Below, piece by piece: positions 23,784-31,445 of a DNA stretch of 34,148 nucleotides (positions are counted from its first letter, which is position 1; every line of letters begins with the position of its first letter). A program made the translations under genes and the position numbers. The notes beneath the pieces are model-generated. The model did no database searches, was not told the origin of the DNA, and saw only the letters and a list, made by a program, of their open reading frames with translations. The stretch is from Cohnella thermotolerans DSM 17683 (GTDB taxonomy: Bacteria; Bacillota; Bacilli; Paenibacillales; Paenibacillaceae), in assembly GCF_000429825.1 (NCBI RefSeq), contig NZ_KE386960.1, positions 1 through 34,148 on the forward strand, in the 5' to 3' direction.

Positions 23784-23966
23784 CTATTGTTTTCTCTCCT
23801 TGAAGCGTGCAGGCCTTGCGATGCTGTCCTCTTTCAGAATGATCCGCTGAATGGGCTGATGCTCCGCAAGCAGCGCCTTCATCATCCGAAGGGCGGCCCG
23901 ATTGCCCATCGTTTGCTGCAATGTTCCGTCCCGATGTCCGGAAGATCGATTCCTGCGTTTGGCCAA
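23784..23966 (-). CDS. unknown 60-residue basic protein, coupled to the MFS gene
   Basis: Reads MAKRRNRSSGHRDGTLQQTM and ends IARPARFKERKQ. The TTG start at 23966 is chosen because GGGAGGTGGAGCAGG precedes it; the ATG further upstream has no ribosome site. The protein is strongly basic (Arg/Lys at both ends) with a possible central helix (NRAALRMMKALLAE). It contains no cysteine, few Ser/Thr and no Gly-rich tail, so it is a poor TOMM precursor. Its TAG stop abuts the ATG of the exporter. It is the first gene after the T-box. I recognise no family. Confidence 0.55.
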   Translation of the reverse strand: MAKRRNRSSGHRDGTLQQTMGNRAALRMMKALLAEHQPIQRIILKEDSIARPARFKERKQ

Positions 23967-24165
23967 CCTGCTCCACCTCCCTTCCAACATACCGCAATCT
24001 TCTTATTCGTACAAGCTTCTATCCAAACGTCGCGCATGCCCACAAAATCGCGCAATGAGGCGAAATGATCGAAGCCGGTGGAACTCCGCGCCTTCATCCG
24101 GTTTGCCGGCTTCGTCGGCGCTTCTCCGCGCCAGTATGCTTTATCGGCGGGGCGCCTATGATGTG

Positions 24166-24367
24166 AAAAAGACGCATCCGTCAGGGACGAATGCGTCGCG
24201 ATACCACCCTAGTTCGACCGCAGCCTGCAATGGCTGGCGGTCCTCGTTCGGATAACGGTCTTGGCCGGTCACGGTTCTGGATTCCCGTACGGCTCGCAAG
24301 GCGGGTAGGAGTCACTCCGATCGAGAAACCTTGCAGCCTTCGGGTTTCTTCTCTGGGCGACGGGACC
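24166..24367 (-). promoter_or_regulatory. T-box riboswitch upstream of the exporter/TOMM operon
   Basis: The minus strand carries AGGGTGGTATCGCG (24210-24197), 13 of 14 bases of the T-box consensus AGGGUGGNACCGCG. A terminator follows: GACGCATTCGTC-CCT-GACGGATGCGTC plus TTTTT (24197-24166). The CGTCCCT in its loop and 5' arm can pair with the T-box AGGG to form the antiterminator. Stem III is GACCGCCAGCC/GGCTGCGGTC (24242-24216). A GAGAAGAAACC/GGTTTCTC stem near 24322-24351 fits the apical part of stem I. T-boxes read the charging of one tRNA. The specifier codon is not certain; CTC or ACT in GTGACTCCTACCC are candidates. The next minus-strand genes are the 60-aa protein, exporter and TOMM enzymes, 200 bp on. 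Confidence 0.88.
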
Positions 24368-24372
24368 GGACT

Positions 24373-24401
24373 CTTTTACACAATAAGTACGGCGCCGTCA
24401 A
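24373..24401 (-). promoter_or_regulatory. promoter of the T-box transcript
   Basis: Minus strand TTGACG (24401-24396), 17-bp spacer, TAAAAG (24378-24373). The start point near 24366 is where stem I of the T-box begins. Confidence 0.6.
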
Positions 24402-24459
24402 GGCCGTTGACGAAGGAATAACGCCTAAAATCGGGATAAGGATTGCGGCGTGTTGGCCT

Positions 24460-24939
24460 TCACGCTTCCGGTTGAATGATGCCATTGCCGATGAAATTCG
24501 CGGACACGGGCGGCTTGCCCACTTCGCGGGCCCATACCGACAATTGACCGATATGATGGATTTCATGGGCGATGATATGCCGCATGATTTCCCCCCACGC
24601 GTCCACAACACTTCCGTCGTAGCGAGGATCGACGAAGGGGCGCGTCTCCAGACTGTCGTTCCAGGCGTTGACGAACGCTTCGACATCCGGCCGGTACCTC
24701 TGGTCCAACGCTTTGACTTTATCCAGCGTGTTGAAGTTTTCGAAGTCTTCTTGGAAGTCCGGCTTCTCCTGCACCCCTTGAATCCAGCTCCATTCGACGT
24801 CGACGATGTGAAACAACGTCTTCAGAATGTTTCCGACGCCGCCCGTCCGGGGGCGAAGCAGCTCCTCGGGCGCAACGTCTTCGCACCATTGGTACCATTG
24901 CTCTCTTACGATCCAGTTATAGCGAAAAAAAGGTAGCAA
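24460..24939 (-). CDS. DinB/YfiT-like four-helix metalloprotein
   Basis: 159 residues. The three metal-binding histidines of the DinB fold are visible: one in TLFHIVDVEWSW (helix 2) and two in RHIIAHEIHHIGQL (helix 4, HxxxH). Members of this superfamily include bacillithiol- or mycothiol-dependent transferases and proteins of unknown function. The TTG start at 24939 is preferred: AGGAGG lies seven bases before it, whereas the ATG six bases upstream touches the ribosome site. It is followed after about 60 bp by the promoter of the T-box transcript. Confidence 0.85.
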   Translation of the reverse strand: MLPFFRYNWIVREQWYQWCEDVAPEELLRPRTGGVGNILKTLFHIVDVEWSWIQGVQEKPDFQEDFENFNTLDKVKALDQRYRPDVEAFVNAWNDSLETRPFVDPRYDGSVVDAWGEIMRHIIAHEIHHIGQLSVWAREVGKPPVSANFIGNGIIQPEA

Positions 24940-25035
24940 CCCCATCCCTCCTCAGCTTTGGAACTGTCCTTCGTCTGTCGGTTTCAACTCGATTCTACCA
25001 TTCGGACTTCCTTCATGAAAGATGGCCGGGAAATC

Positions 25036-25077
25036 CGCAAAAAAAGATTCGGTCCCGGACCGAATCCTTTTTTTGCG
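25036..25077. terminator. bidirectional terminator between yebC and dinB-like gene
   Basis: Long stem AAAAAAAGATTCGGT with ACCGAATCCTTTTTTT across the loop CCCGG, with extended A/T runs on both sides. Confidence 0.85.
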
Positions 25078-25093
25078 GCAGGAGCCCGGAGTA

Positions 25094-25810
25094 TTATTCC
25101 GAGTCCACGTTATGATAGACCTGCTGAACGTCCTCCAAATCTTCGAGCGCGTCGATCAACTTCTCGAACGGCGCTTGCGCTTCTTCCGGCAGCGAAACGT
25201 ACGTCTGCGGAATCATGGTCAGCTCCGCGACGGTAAACTCCGTGACGCCGTTGTTCTTGAACGCTTCCTGAACGTTGTGGAATTGCTCCGGATCCGCATA
25301 GACGATGACGGAATCGTCCTCTTCCACCACGTCGCGAACGTCGACGTCGGCTTCGAGCAGAAGCTCGATCACTTCGTCGACGGTTTTGCCCGCGACGCCG
25401 ATGACGGCGGTCGCATCGAACATATACGCCACCGAGCCGTTCACGCCCATGTTGCCGCCGTTCTTGTTGAACGCGGCCCGCACCGCTGCGGCCGTCCGGT
25501 TCACGTTGTTCGTGAGCGCGTCGACGATAACCATCGATCCGTTCGGTCCGAACCCTTCGTAGCGAAGCTCCACGTAGTTTTCGTCGGAAGCACCCTTCGC
25601 TTTCTCCAGCGCGCGGTCGATAATCGCTTTCGGCACGTTGTATGTTTTCGCTCTCTCCAGCACGACCTTCAGCGCCCGGTTCGCCTCCGGATCCGGTTCG
25701 CCCTTCTTGGCCGCTACGTAAATTTCAACGCCGAATTTGGCGTAAATGCGGCTTGTATTGGCGTCTTTCGAAGCTTTTTTCTCTTTAATATTGTTCCATT
25801 TGCGTCCCAT
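25094..25810 (-). CDS. YebC/PmpR-family regulatory protein
   Basis: 238 residues, the normal length. It opens [20 protein letters not shown], with the usual [54 protein letters not shown] and GSVAYMF segments. The family includes DNA-binding regulators (PmpR) and, more recently, factors that help ribosomes through difficult proline-containing sequences; which applies here is unknown. MGRKWNNIK (rather than GHSKW) is the YeeI-like Bacilli form. The ATG follows GCAGGAGCAGAGA. Confidence 0.95.
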   Translation of the reverse strand: MGRKWNNIKEKKASKDANTSRIYAKFGVEIYVAAKKGEPDPEANRALKVVLERAKTYNVPKAIIDRALEKAKGASDENYVELRYEGFGPNGSMVIVDALTNNVNRTAAAVRAAFNKNGGNMGVNGSVAYMFDATAVIGVAGKTVDEVIELLLEADVDVRDVVEEDDSVIVYADPEQFHNVQEAFKNNGVTEFTVAELTMIPQTYVSLPEEAQAPFEKLIDALEDLEDVQQVYHNVDSE

Positions 25811-25913
25811 TCTCTGCTCCTGCTTTCTTCGGGATTGTTCGTTTCACATTTTATCAGATGCGACGGATATTTTCTATCGGTCCTTATTCGAGAATGGGAC
25901 GAGTGTCGGCCGT

Positions 25914-26963
25914 TCAGGCGGCGAAAGCGCGAAAGCCCGATTTGTACACCGGTCTTACGGGCAGAATAGGTTCCGGCACCCGGTTGTACGGCTGATCGTT
26001 CGCGGCCCGGACGATGGCCTTGTACAAGGCCTTCGGCGTCATGGCAGGCGAACCGCCGTTGATTCGCGGCATCGCCATCGCGTCGGTCCCGGCGCCGACG
26101 AGACCGGGGCGGACTGTGAAGGCGTAGCGGATGCCCGCTTGCTCCAGCACCTTCTCGACGGTTGGCGTATATAAACCGTACGGATAGGCGAACGTATCGA
26201 TCGCATGCGAATTCAACTTTTTCAACGTATCGACGCAGCGCTTCGTATCTTGCGTAATTCGCTCGACGTATTGCGCCTCTGTCTCCTTCGTTCCGTTCTT
26301 GACGAGATAAGCGGTCAAGCCGTCATGCTTGCGGTCGATTTTGTAGTGCAAGGCGTCCGTATGAGGCTGGACCTCGATTTGCGGATCCGTCTTCTCCATG
26401 TCGGCGATTTCTTGAGGCGTCATATGCGGAACATAAACGTGCGCGTTCGGCCGCATGTCGCCCGTAATGACGAAGCAGACCCCGCCGAGCGAACGCTGCT
26501 TCAGAATCGGATATGCGTATTTATAAAAGCTCTCATACCCGTCGTCGAACGTAATAAGCGCGGCGTTGTCCGGTACGGAGCCGCCGTTCTCGAACGCCCG
26601 GAACTGCTGCAGCGTAATGAAGCGGATGCCTTTGCGTTCGAGGTAGTCCAGTTGGGCGGCGAATTGATCGGGTGTGACGATGTCACCGCCCCGGACGGAC
26701 GGATCGAGATGGTGCCACATCAGGACGGCGACTTTGCCGCGGTAGAGCACCGGTTGACCGTTGTCGGAAGCGGCGTCCACCCTGTCGGAACCGTTTCGGC
26801 TTCGGGAAGCGGCGATATGCACGGCGTGGAAATAGGCCGTCATCCGGTGCAGCACGTGCCCGGGGAGCAATGTCCGCATCGCGACGAACACGGCAAGCAG
26901 ACAGAAACCGAAGGCTAACGTCCACGTCCTCATTCTCCAAAGATTGCGGCTCAAGCCGATCAT
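25914..26963 (-). CDS. membrane-anchored polysaccharide deacetylase (PgaB/IcaB-like)
   Basis: 349 residues if started at the ATG at 26963, which overlaps the upstream gene's stop (ATGA). GGAGG touches that ATG, so a TTG nine bases later may be used instead. An N-terminal signal anchor (RTWTLAFGFCLLAVFVAM) is followed by a carbohydrate-esterase 4 domain. It has VLMWHHLDP, motif 1 ALITFDDGYESFYKYAYPIL, the histidine motif VQPHTDALH and motif 3 DTFAYPYGLYTPTV. It should remove acetyl groups from a cell-wall or extracellular polysaccharide outside the membrane. It forms a two-gene unit with the quinone oxidoreductase gene upstream. Confidence 0.9.
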   Translation of the reverse strand: MIGLSRNLWRMRTWTLAFGFCLLAVFVAMRTLLPGHVLHRMTAYFHAVHIAASRSRNGSDRVDAASDNGQPVLYRGKVAVLMWHHLDPSVRGGDIVTPDQFAAQLDYLERKGIRFITLQQFRAFENGGSVPDNAALITFDDGYESFYKYAYPILKQRSLGGVCFVITGDMRPNAHVYVPHMTPQEIADMEKTDPQIEVQPHTDALHYKIDRKHDGLTAYLVKNGTKETEAQYVERITQDTKRCVDTLKKLNSHAIDTFAYPYGLYTPTVEKVLEQAGIRYAFTVRPGLVGAGTDAMAMPRINGGSPAMTPKALYKAIVRAANDQPYNRVPEPILPVRPVYKSGFRAFAA

Positions 26964-27943
26964 TCCTCCGATCCGTCCGTGATGCGCAAGACGATTTTGC
27001 CGATATTGGCGTTGCTCTCCATTCGCGCATGCGCCGCCTCGACTTCGTTCCAGTCCCATACCGAGTCGACGATCGGCTTCAGCTTGCCGCTGGCAAAGCG
27101 CGGAAGGGCGAACGCCGCGAAATCCGCCGTCAGCTCTTCCTTCCGCTCCTTCGGCTGCGTTCGCAGCGCGGTGCCGATAATTTGCAGCCGGCGCGCCAGC
27201 AGATGGCCCAGATCGAGCTCGGGAACTTTGGCCCCGCCCATCGTCCCCACGATAATGAGCTTGCCGTCTATGGCGAGCGACGCGAGATTTTGCTCCCAAT
27301 AAGGCGCGCCGACGAAATCCAGAATCAGGTCGACGCCGCGTCCGCCGGTCGCTTCCCGAACGCGCGGAGCGAACGGTCCGGCTTTGTAGTCGATCGCTTC
27401 GCCGGCGCCAAGCGCAAGACAGGCGTCGCGTTTGGCCTGCGAACCGGCGGTGACAATCGTCCGGACGCCGGCTTCGCGCGCCAGCTGGATGGCCGCCGTG
27501 CCGACTCCGCTCGCTCCCGCGTGAATAAGCGCCGTCTGGCCGGACTTCAGCCCGCCCAGTCGAAACAAATTCAGGTAGGCGGTCAGGAACACTTCGGGAA
27601 TGGCGGCAGCCTCCTCGAACGACAGCGCGTCGGGAATGCGCATCGCCATCCCGGCCGGAATGCGAACCCGCTCCGCATAGCCGCCTCCCGGCAGCAAAGC
27701 CATCACGCGGTCCCCCGGCTTCCACGGACCGCTTCCTTCCTCCACGACTCCGGCCATCTCCAAGCCGAGGATCGGCGATGCGCCGGGCGGAGGCGGATAC
27801 AACCCCCGTCTCTGCAGCAGATCCGCCCGGTTCAGCGCCGTCGCCTTGACGCGCACCAACACGTCCCCGGCCGACCGGTCCGGCTCCTCCGTCTCGCCGA
27901 TCCGCAGCATTTTCGTCTTCTCATCCAGAAGCACCGCTCTCAT
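26960..27943 (-). CDS. NAD(P)H:quinone oxidoreductase, PIG3-like MDR family
   Basis: 327-residue zinc-free medium-chain dehydrogenase/reductase. It opens MRAVLLDEKTKMLRIGE. It has the substrate-domain block ALNRADLLQRRGLYPPPPGA, the cofactor Rossmann motif HAGASGVGTAAIQLAREAG and the TIVTAGSQAKRDACLALGA specificity region. No catalytic or structural zinc cysteines are present. The start at 27943 is chosen for its GGAGGGAACAGGC site; an in-frame Met 16 codons upstream lacks one. The TP53I3/PIG3-like members reduce quinones with NADPH. Its stop overlaps the start of the deacetylase gene. Confidence 0.93.
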   Translation of the reverse strand: MRAVLLDEKTKMLRIGETEEPDRSAGDVLVRVKATALNRADLLQRRGLYPPPPGASPILGLEMAGVVEEGSGPWKPGDRVMALLPGGGYAERVRIPAGMAMRIPDALSFEEAAAIPEVFLTAYLNLFRLGGLKSGQTALIHAGASGVGTAAIQLAREAGVRTIVTAGSQAKRDACLALGAGEAIDYKAGPFAPRVREATGGRGVDLILDFVGAPYWEQNLASLAIDGKLIIVGTMGGAKVPELDLGHLLARRLQIIGTALRTQPKERKEELTADFAAFALPRFASGKLKPIVDSVWDWNEVEAAHARMESNANIGKIVLRITDGSEE

Positions 27944-28070
27944 GCCTGTTCCCTCCGATGACATCTCTATCGATACAGATGCGTTTATCATAACGCCAAA
28001 TCGTTGCGGAATCCACTCTCATCGAATTTGCCCGCGAGATGGATGACGCCCCTGCTGGGCGTACGTAAAT

Positions 28071-28107
28071 AAAAACTAGACGAACCGAATGTCCGTCTAG
28101 TTTTTTT
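28071..28107. terminator. strong bidirectional terminator
   Basis: AAAAACTAGACG / CGTCTAGTTTTT, 12 bp, loop 11 nt, with runs of T on both strands, between the metalloprotease gene and the oxidoreductase promoter region. Confidence 0.85.
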
Positions 28108-28145
28108 GTTTATATTGGGCCGCTAAGGCCGGGTTCGGAACCCGT

Positions 28146-30245
28146 TCAATGCCTCTTGTTTTTGTCCTTCATTTTCTCTTTCATCTTGTTTTTCCAGTCT
28201 TCCCTTTCCTTCGACTTCTTCACGACGGTGTATTCGTAAGTGGCGCTGGCGTTCGTTCCCGCGGGAGCCGCGTAAGTCGTCATCATGACGATGCGGTCGT
28301 ACGACGAGCTGCGGAGCATGTCGCGCAGGTCGATGCGGTCGTGTTCCGACATGTTCAGCAAATTCGGGAACCGGATCAGCTTCGCCGGCTTCGGTTTGCC
28401 TTTGCCGGTCGCCTTCTTGTAGGCGATGAACTGCACTTGGTAATCGACGTATTGTCCGGTCGCCTGCTCGAGGCTCATAAAGCCGTCCGCGGACGTCATC
28501 GGATCGATCGTTTCGCCGTCCAGCTTCAGATCCGACAAATACCAGCCCGCCTCGTTCGTCGCCCAGTCGGTCATATAGCGGAAGCCGAGCAGCACCTTTT
28601 GCCCCGCATAAGCGCTAAGATCGAACGTTTCCGTCTTCCAGCCGCCGGAATCGCCCGTGAACCCGGGCATGTTCGCCTTGATTTTCGGAAGCCCCTCGTC
28701 CACCACATCGCTGCGGGTATCGTCGTTCGCCAGCGACGTCCAAGTCTCTCCGCCGTCCGTCGACACCTGAACGGCTCCGAAATCCCAGCCTTCCTCGATT
28801 CGATACGAAGTGTCGAACGACAGCCTCGGCGCCGTCCGTCCGGTCAAATCCAGCTCCTTGATGAGGAAATTGTCGGCCAGATCCCCTTCGTTGCTCCATA
28901 GAACGGCGCCTTTCTCGGGGTCTTGAAAGGTCGTCCAGTTCGTTTTCAGGAAGTCGATGCCTTTAAAATACAGATGCTCGATCTTGGAGTCCGGTTCGAT
29001 CACCTTGAAGTCCGTCCCCCACGCCGGCGCTACGTTGTCGGGCAGGACGGAAGCGTCGACATTCGGCGTCAGGCCGATGGAGGTGAACTTGTACCGGTTC
29101 TTGTCTTGGCCGCCGATGCCGCTCTGACCGTCCAGCATGACCGCGGTCATGTAATCGGCATACACCTGGGCGAACGTCTCGTCCGCACCGACTTCGGCGA
29201 GGGCGTCTTCGACCCCTTCGATACCCTGCTTCCGGTTATGAAACTCCGCCTGAATGAACGGTTCGCCGAAGCGCTCGTAGAGATACAACTGGAACAAGTA
29301 TCCCGTGCCGTAGTCGCCGAGAATTTGCAGATCCGATTGGTCCCCCCACATCGTGAGCGAATTGCGGAGGTGGTTCATGAAGAAATCGACGTGCCCTTGC
29401 GAATGGCCGTAGCCGACGAGATATTGGGCGAAGTCCGACAGGCCTTCGTTGACGAAGTTGTCTTCGTTCGGATCGGTGTCCCGGTGAAGCAGATGCTGGA
29501 ACTCATGGGCGAACACACCCTCGTACAGATAGGGCGAAGCCGCGTCCGGCCCCGTGCGGTTCAACCAGTCGTAGCAATCGACGGTCATGACGTTTCGGTC
29601 GGTCAGGTCGCTGATCGCCGGCGAGAAATACCCCGCGATATAGCTCGGGTAGTTCGGATCTTCGTAGCTTGCGTCCTTGATATTGTCGATCAGAATGACG
29701 GTGCGTCCGATCTCGTCCTCGTACAGTCCCGGAATAGCCGCATTCTCGCCATGCCGCTCCGCCGGAGGCGCGAAGAAGGAAATTTCCTTCTCGTAAATCC
29801 GGTTATCGAATTCGTTCAGCAAATAACGAACTTGCTCGTCGGTAATTTCCACCTTGCCGTTGCGGGGATCTCCCTCCGGAAAGCTCAAATCGTTCGCGAC
29901 CCAGACTTCGCCGTACGTTCCGACGGCGCGAAGCGTGAACGGGGTGAGCACGTATCGTCCGGTGAGGTCGTTGTGCGTGATCCAGTTTTTGGTCGTGCCC
30001 ACATCCGACTCCGAGACGCTGCTCTTGGCCAACGCCCGCGCGCTTCGCTGGACGCCGGTCAAATCCAGCCGATTCTCCGCGAGCACTTCCTCGGCCGACT
30101 CGGACCGCAGCTTGGGACCGATGTCCTCCACCTGCGGATCCGCATTGTAGCTGCGGTTCGCCGCCGCTGCGAAGGACGGCAGGACGAGGCTTCCTGCCAA
30201 CGCTAGGGATAGCAGCGCGCCGAATGTTTTTCGAGGCTTCGACAT
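28146..30245 (-). CDS. secreted metalloprotease, immune inhibitor A (M6)-like
   Basis: 699 residues with a signal peptide (ALLSLALAGSLVLPSFAAAA). The zinc site HEFQH is at residues 247-251 with a downstream NEGLSDFAQYLVG glutamate. Insertions typical of the family precede it (RTVILIDNIKDASYEDPNYP and YIAGYFSP). The C-terminal half carries beta-sandwich domains (VQVSTDGGETWTSLAND, GFRYMTDWATNEAGWYLSDL) as in immune inhibitor A proteases. The last 20 residues are strongly basic (Lys/Glu rich). It is a single gene with terminators on its 3' side. The ATG follows GGAGGAAATACATA. Substrates are unknown; the relatives degrade host or environmental proteins. Confidence 0.9.
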   Translation of the reverse strand: MSKPRKTFGALLSLALAGSLVLPSFAAAANRSYNADPQVEDIGPKLRSESAEEVLAENRLDLTGVQRSARALAKSSVSESDVGTTKNWITHNDLTGRYVLTPFTLRAVGTYGEVWVANDLSFPEGDPRNGKVEITDEQVRYLLNEFDNRIYEKEISFFAPPAERHGENAAIPGLYEDEIGRTVILIDNIKDASYEDPNYPSYIAGYFSPAISDLTDRNVMTVDCYDWLNRTGPDAASPYLYEGVFAHEFQHLLHRDTDPNEDNFVNEGLSDFAQYLVGYGHSQGHVDFFMNHLRNSLTMWGDQSDLQILGDYGTGYLFQLYLYERFGEPFIQAEFHNRKQGIEGVEDALAEVGADETFAQVYADYMTAVMLDGQSGIGGQDKNRYKFTSIGLTPNVDASVLPDNVAPAWGTDFKVIEPDSKIEHLYFKGIDFLKTNWTTFQDPEKGAVLWSNEGDLADNFLIKELDLTGRTAPRLSFDTSYRIEEGWDFGAVQVSTDGGETWTSLANDDTRSDVVDEGLPKIKANMPGFTGDSGGWKTETFDLSAYAGQKVLLGFRYMTDWATNEAGWYLSDLKLDGETIDPMTSADGFMSLEQATGQYVDYQVQFIAYKKATGKGKPKPAKLIRFPNLLNMSEHDRIDLRDMLRSSSYDRIVMMTTYAAPAGTNASATYEYTVVKKSKEREDWKNKMKEKMKDKNKRH

Positions 30246-30264
30246 TATGTATTTCCTCCTCTTC

Positions 30265-30293
30265 TATTATTCTCCAACTCTCGGATAGTTCAA
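30265..30293 (-). promoter_or_regulatory. candidate promoter of the metalloprotease gene
   Basis: Minus strand TTGAAC (30293-30288), 17-bp spacer, ATAATA (30270-30265), just upstream of the ribosome site. Confidence 0.4.
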
Positions 30294-30508
30294 ATAATAG
30301 CAAGAGAGAGAATTTCGAACAGTGCCGATTTGACCGGTTTTATGAAAATCCATTTTCTCTTTCTTTCGACAACCGCAACCGGAACGATAGCGAACGGTTT
30401 CGAAAATATAGCCGAACGAGCGCAATTCGATAGACGGCACACTCGCAAATAGACGGAAAGGCGGCGGACTTTGGACCTGCGGTTATCCAAGTGGGCACCG
30501 CATTCGGA

Positions 30509-30788
30509 CTAAACGGAGGAGGCGCTTCCGGACGAGCCGTTCGAAATGATAATGCCATTAGACCCTGGGGGCGCCGATTGACCGGACAAAGCGGGAAGTC
30601 TGGACGGACGCTCCGATAATTTCAGCGACAAAACGGAGCAGGGAGGGATTCGACGTCGTCTCGACGATCGTATTGAGCCTGAACCCGTGCTTGCGGCAAT
30701 CGTCCACGACGCGCTCCCTTCCCCAATAACTTTGCGGATGCAATCGAGCCGTCTCGACGCATAAGGCAAAGGCTATGTTTAACCTCAA
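30509..30788 (-). pseudogene. LysR-type regulator fragment
   Basis: One frame reads RERVVDDCRKHGFRLNTIVE, then TTSNPSLLRFVAEIIGASVQ and a stop. This resembles the GFxPxxxxETxxxxxLLxxVxxGxGVxxLP stretch in the substrate-binding domain of LysR regulators. A frame change then gives a further short stretch. No helix-turn-helix part is present. Nothing coding is evident between this fragment and the metalloprotease promoter (30294-30508). Confidence 0.5.
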
Positions 30789-30803
30789 TGTTGATTTTTA
30801 GTT

Positions 30804-30829
30804 AAAGAAAAACCGCCCTGACGGGCGGT
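30804..30829 (-). terminator. intrinsic terminator downstream of ynfA
   Basis: ACCGCCC / GGGCGGT stem with loop GTCA, followed by TTTTTCTTT on the minus strand. It lies 200 bp beyond the ynfA stop. Confidence 0.75.
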
Positions 30830-30914
30830 CGATTTGTTCAGCTAACGTTTCGTTAGTTTAGCATTGGGAAGGGAGATGTTTTAGTACCGAATGCGGTTAT
30901 TGTTCCAGAGAAGG

Positions 30915-30989
30915 TCATCTTCTGAAACGAACAACGGTATGGCTTTTGCAATGCGGGCAGACCAGTCCGTCTTTATAACCGCTCCCCCT
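30915..30989 (-). pseudogene. zinc-ribbon scrap, possibly from a transposase
   Basis: The minus frame reads GSGYKDGLVCPHCKSHTVVR followed by FRR and a stop. YKDGLVCPHC...VVR recalls the N-terminal zinc ribbon of IS1595-type transposases. Only about 25 codons remain and there is no start. The rest of 30830-31028 holds nothing I can assign. Confidence 0.3.
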
Positions 30990-31028
30990 CAGGAACGGTT
31001 GCGTTCGAAGCTTTGCGGCGATTGTCTT

Positions 31029-31355
31029 TCAATGTCTTGGCGCCCACAGCATGATGGAGACGCCGAGCAAACATACGGCCGCGCCGATCCAATCGTAGAA
31101 GTCGGGCGTCTTCCCGTCGACGAGCCACCCCCATAGCAGAGCCATCACGATGAAAACCCCGCCGTAAGCGGCGTACACGCGGCCGAAGCTCGGAAACGAT
31201 TGGAACGCAGGGATGACGCCGTAGACAATGAGAATGACGCCGCCGAAAATGCCGTATCCGACAGGCCTCGATTCCCTCAACCACAGCCAGACGAGATAAC
31301 CTCCGCCGATCTCCGCGAGGCCGGCAAGTACGAAAAGTACAACGGATTTGAACAT
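31029..31355 (-). CDS. ynfA: YnfA-family (UPF0060) membrane protein
   Basis: 108 residues, exactly the family size. It has four membrane spans and the typical blocks FVLAGLAEIGGGYLVWLWLR, GRVYAAYGGVFIVMALLWGW and VDGKTPDFYDWIGAAVCLLG. YnfA proteins belong to the drug/metabolite-type small membrane proteins; efflux activity has been proposed for some, but the role here is unknown. The ATG at 31355 follows GGGGAAGGGCTC; an upstream in-frame Met would add 21 uncharacteristic residues. Confidence 0.95.
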   Translation of the reverse strand: MFKSVVLFVLAGLAEIGGGYLVWLWLRESRPVGYGIFGGVILIVYGVIPAFQSFPSFGRVYAAYGGVFIVMALLWGWLVDGKTPDFYDWIGAAVCLLGVSIMLWAPRH

Positions 31356-31445
31356 GAGCCCTTCCCCTATGAAACGGTTGAATACTACCACCTTAAGGGA
31401 AAGGACCGTACGTTGCAAGAGATCGGCAAGGATGAATGGCGCTTG

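Noticed and set aside
25914..27725. single 603-codon frame spanning deacetylase and oxidoreductase
   Set aside because: The upstream half is an out-of-frame reading of the oxidoreductase gene. The true deacetylase starts at about 26963, where a stop/start overlap and signal anchor occur.
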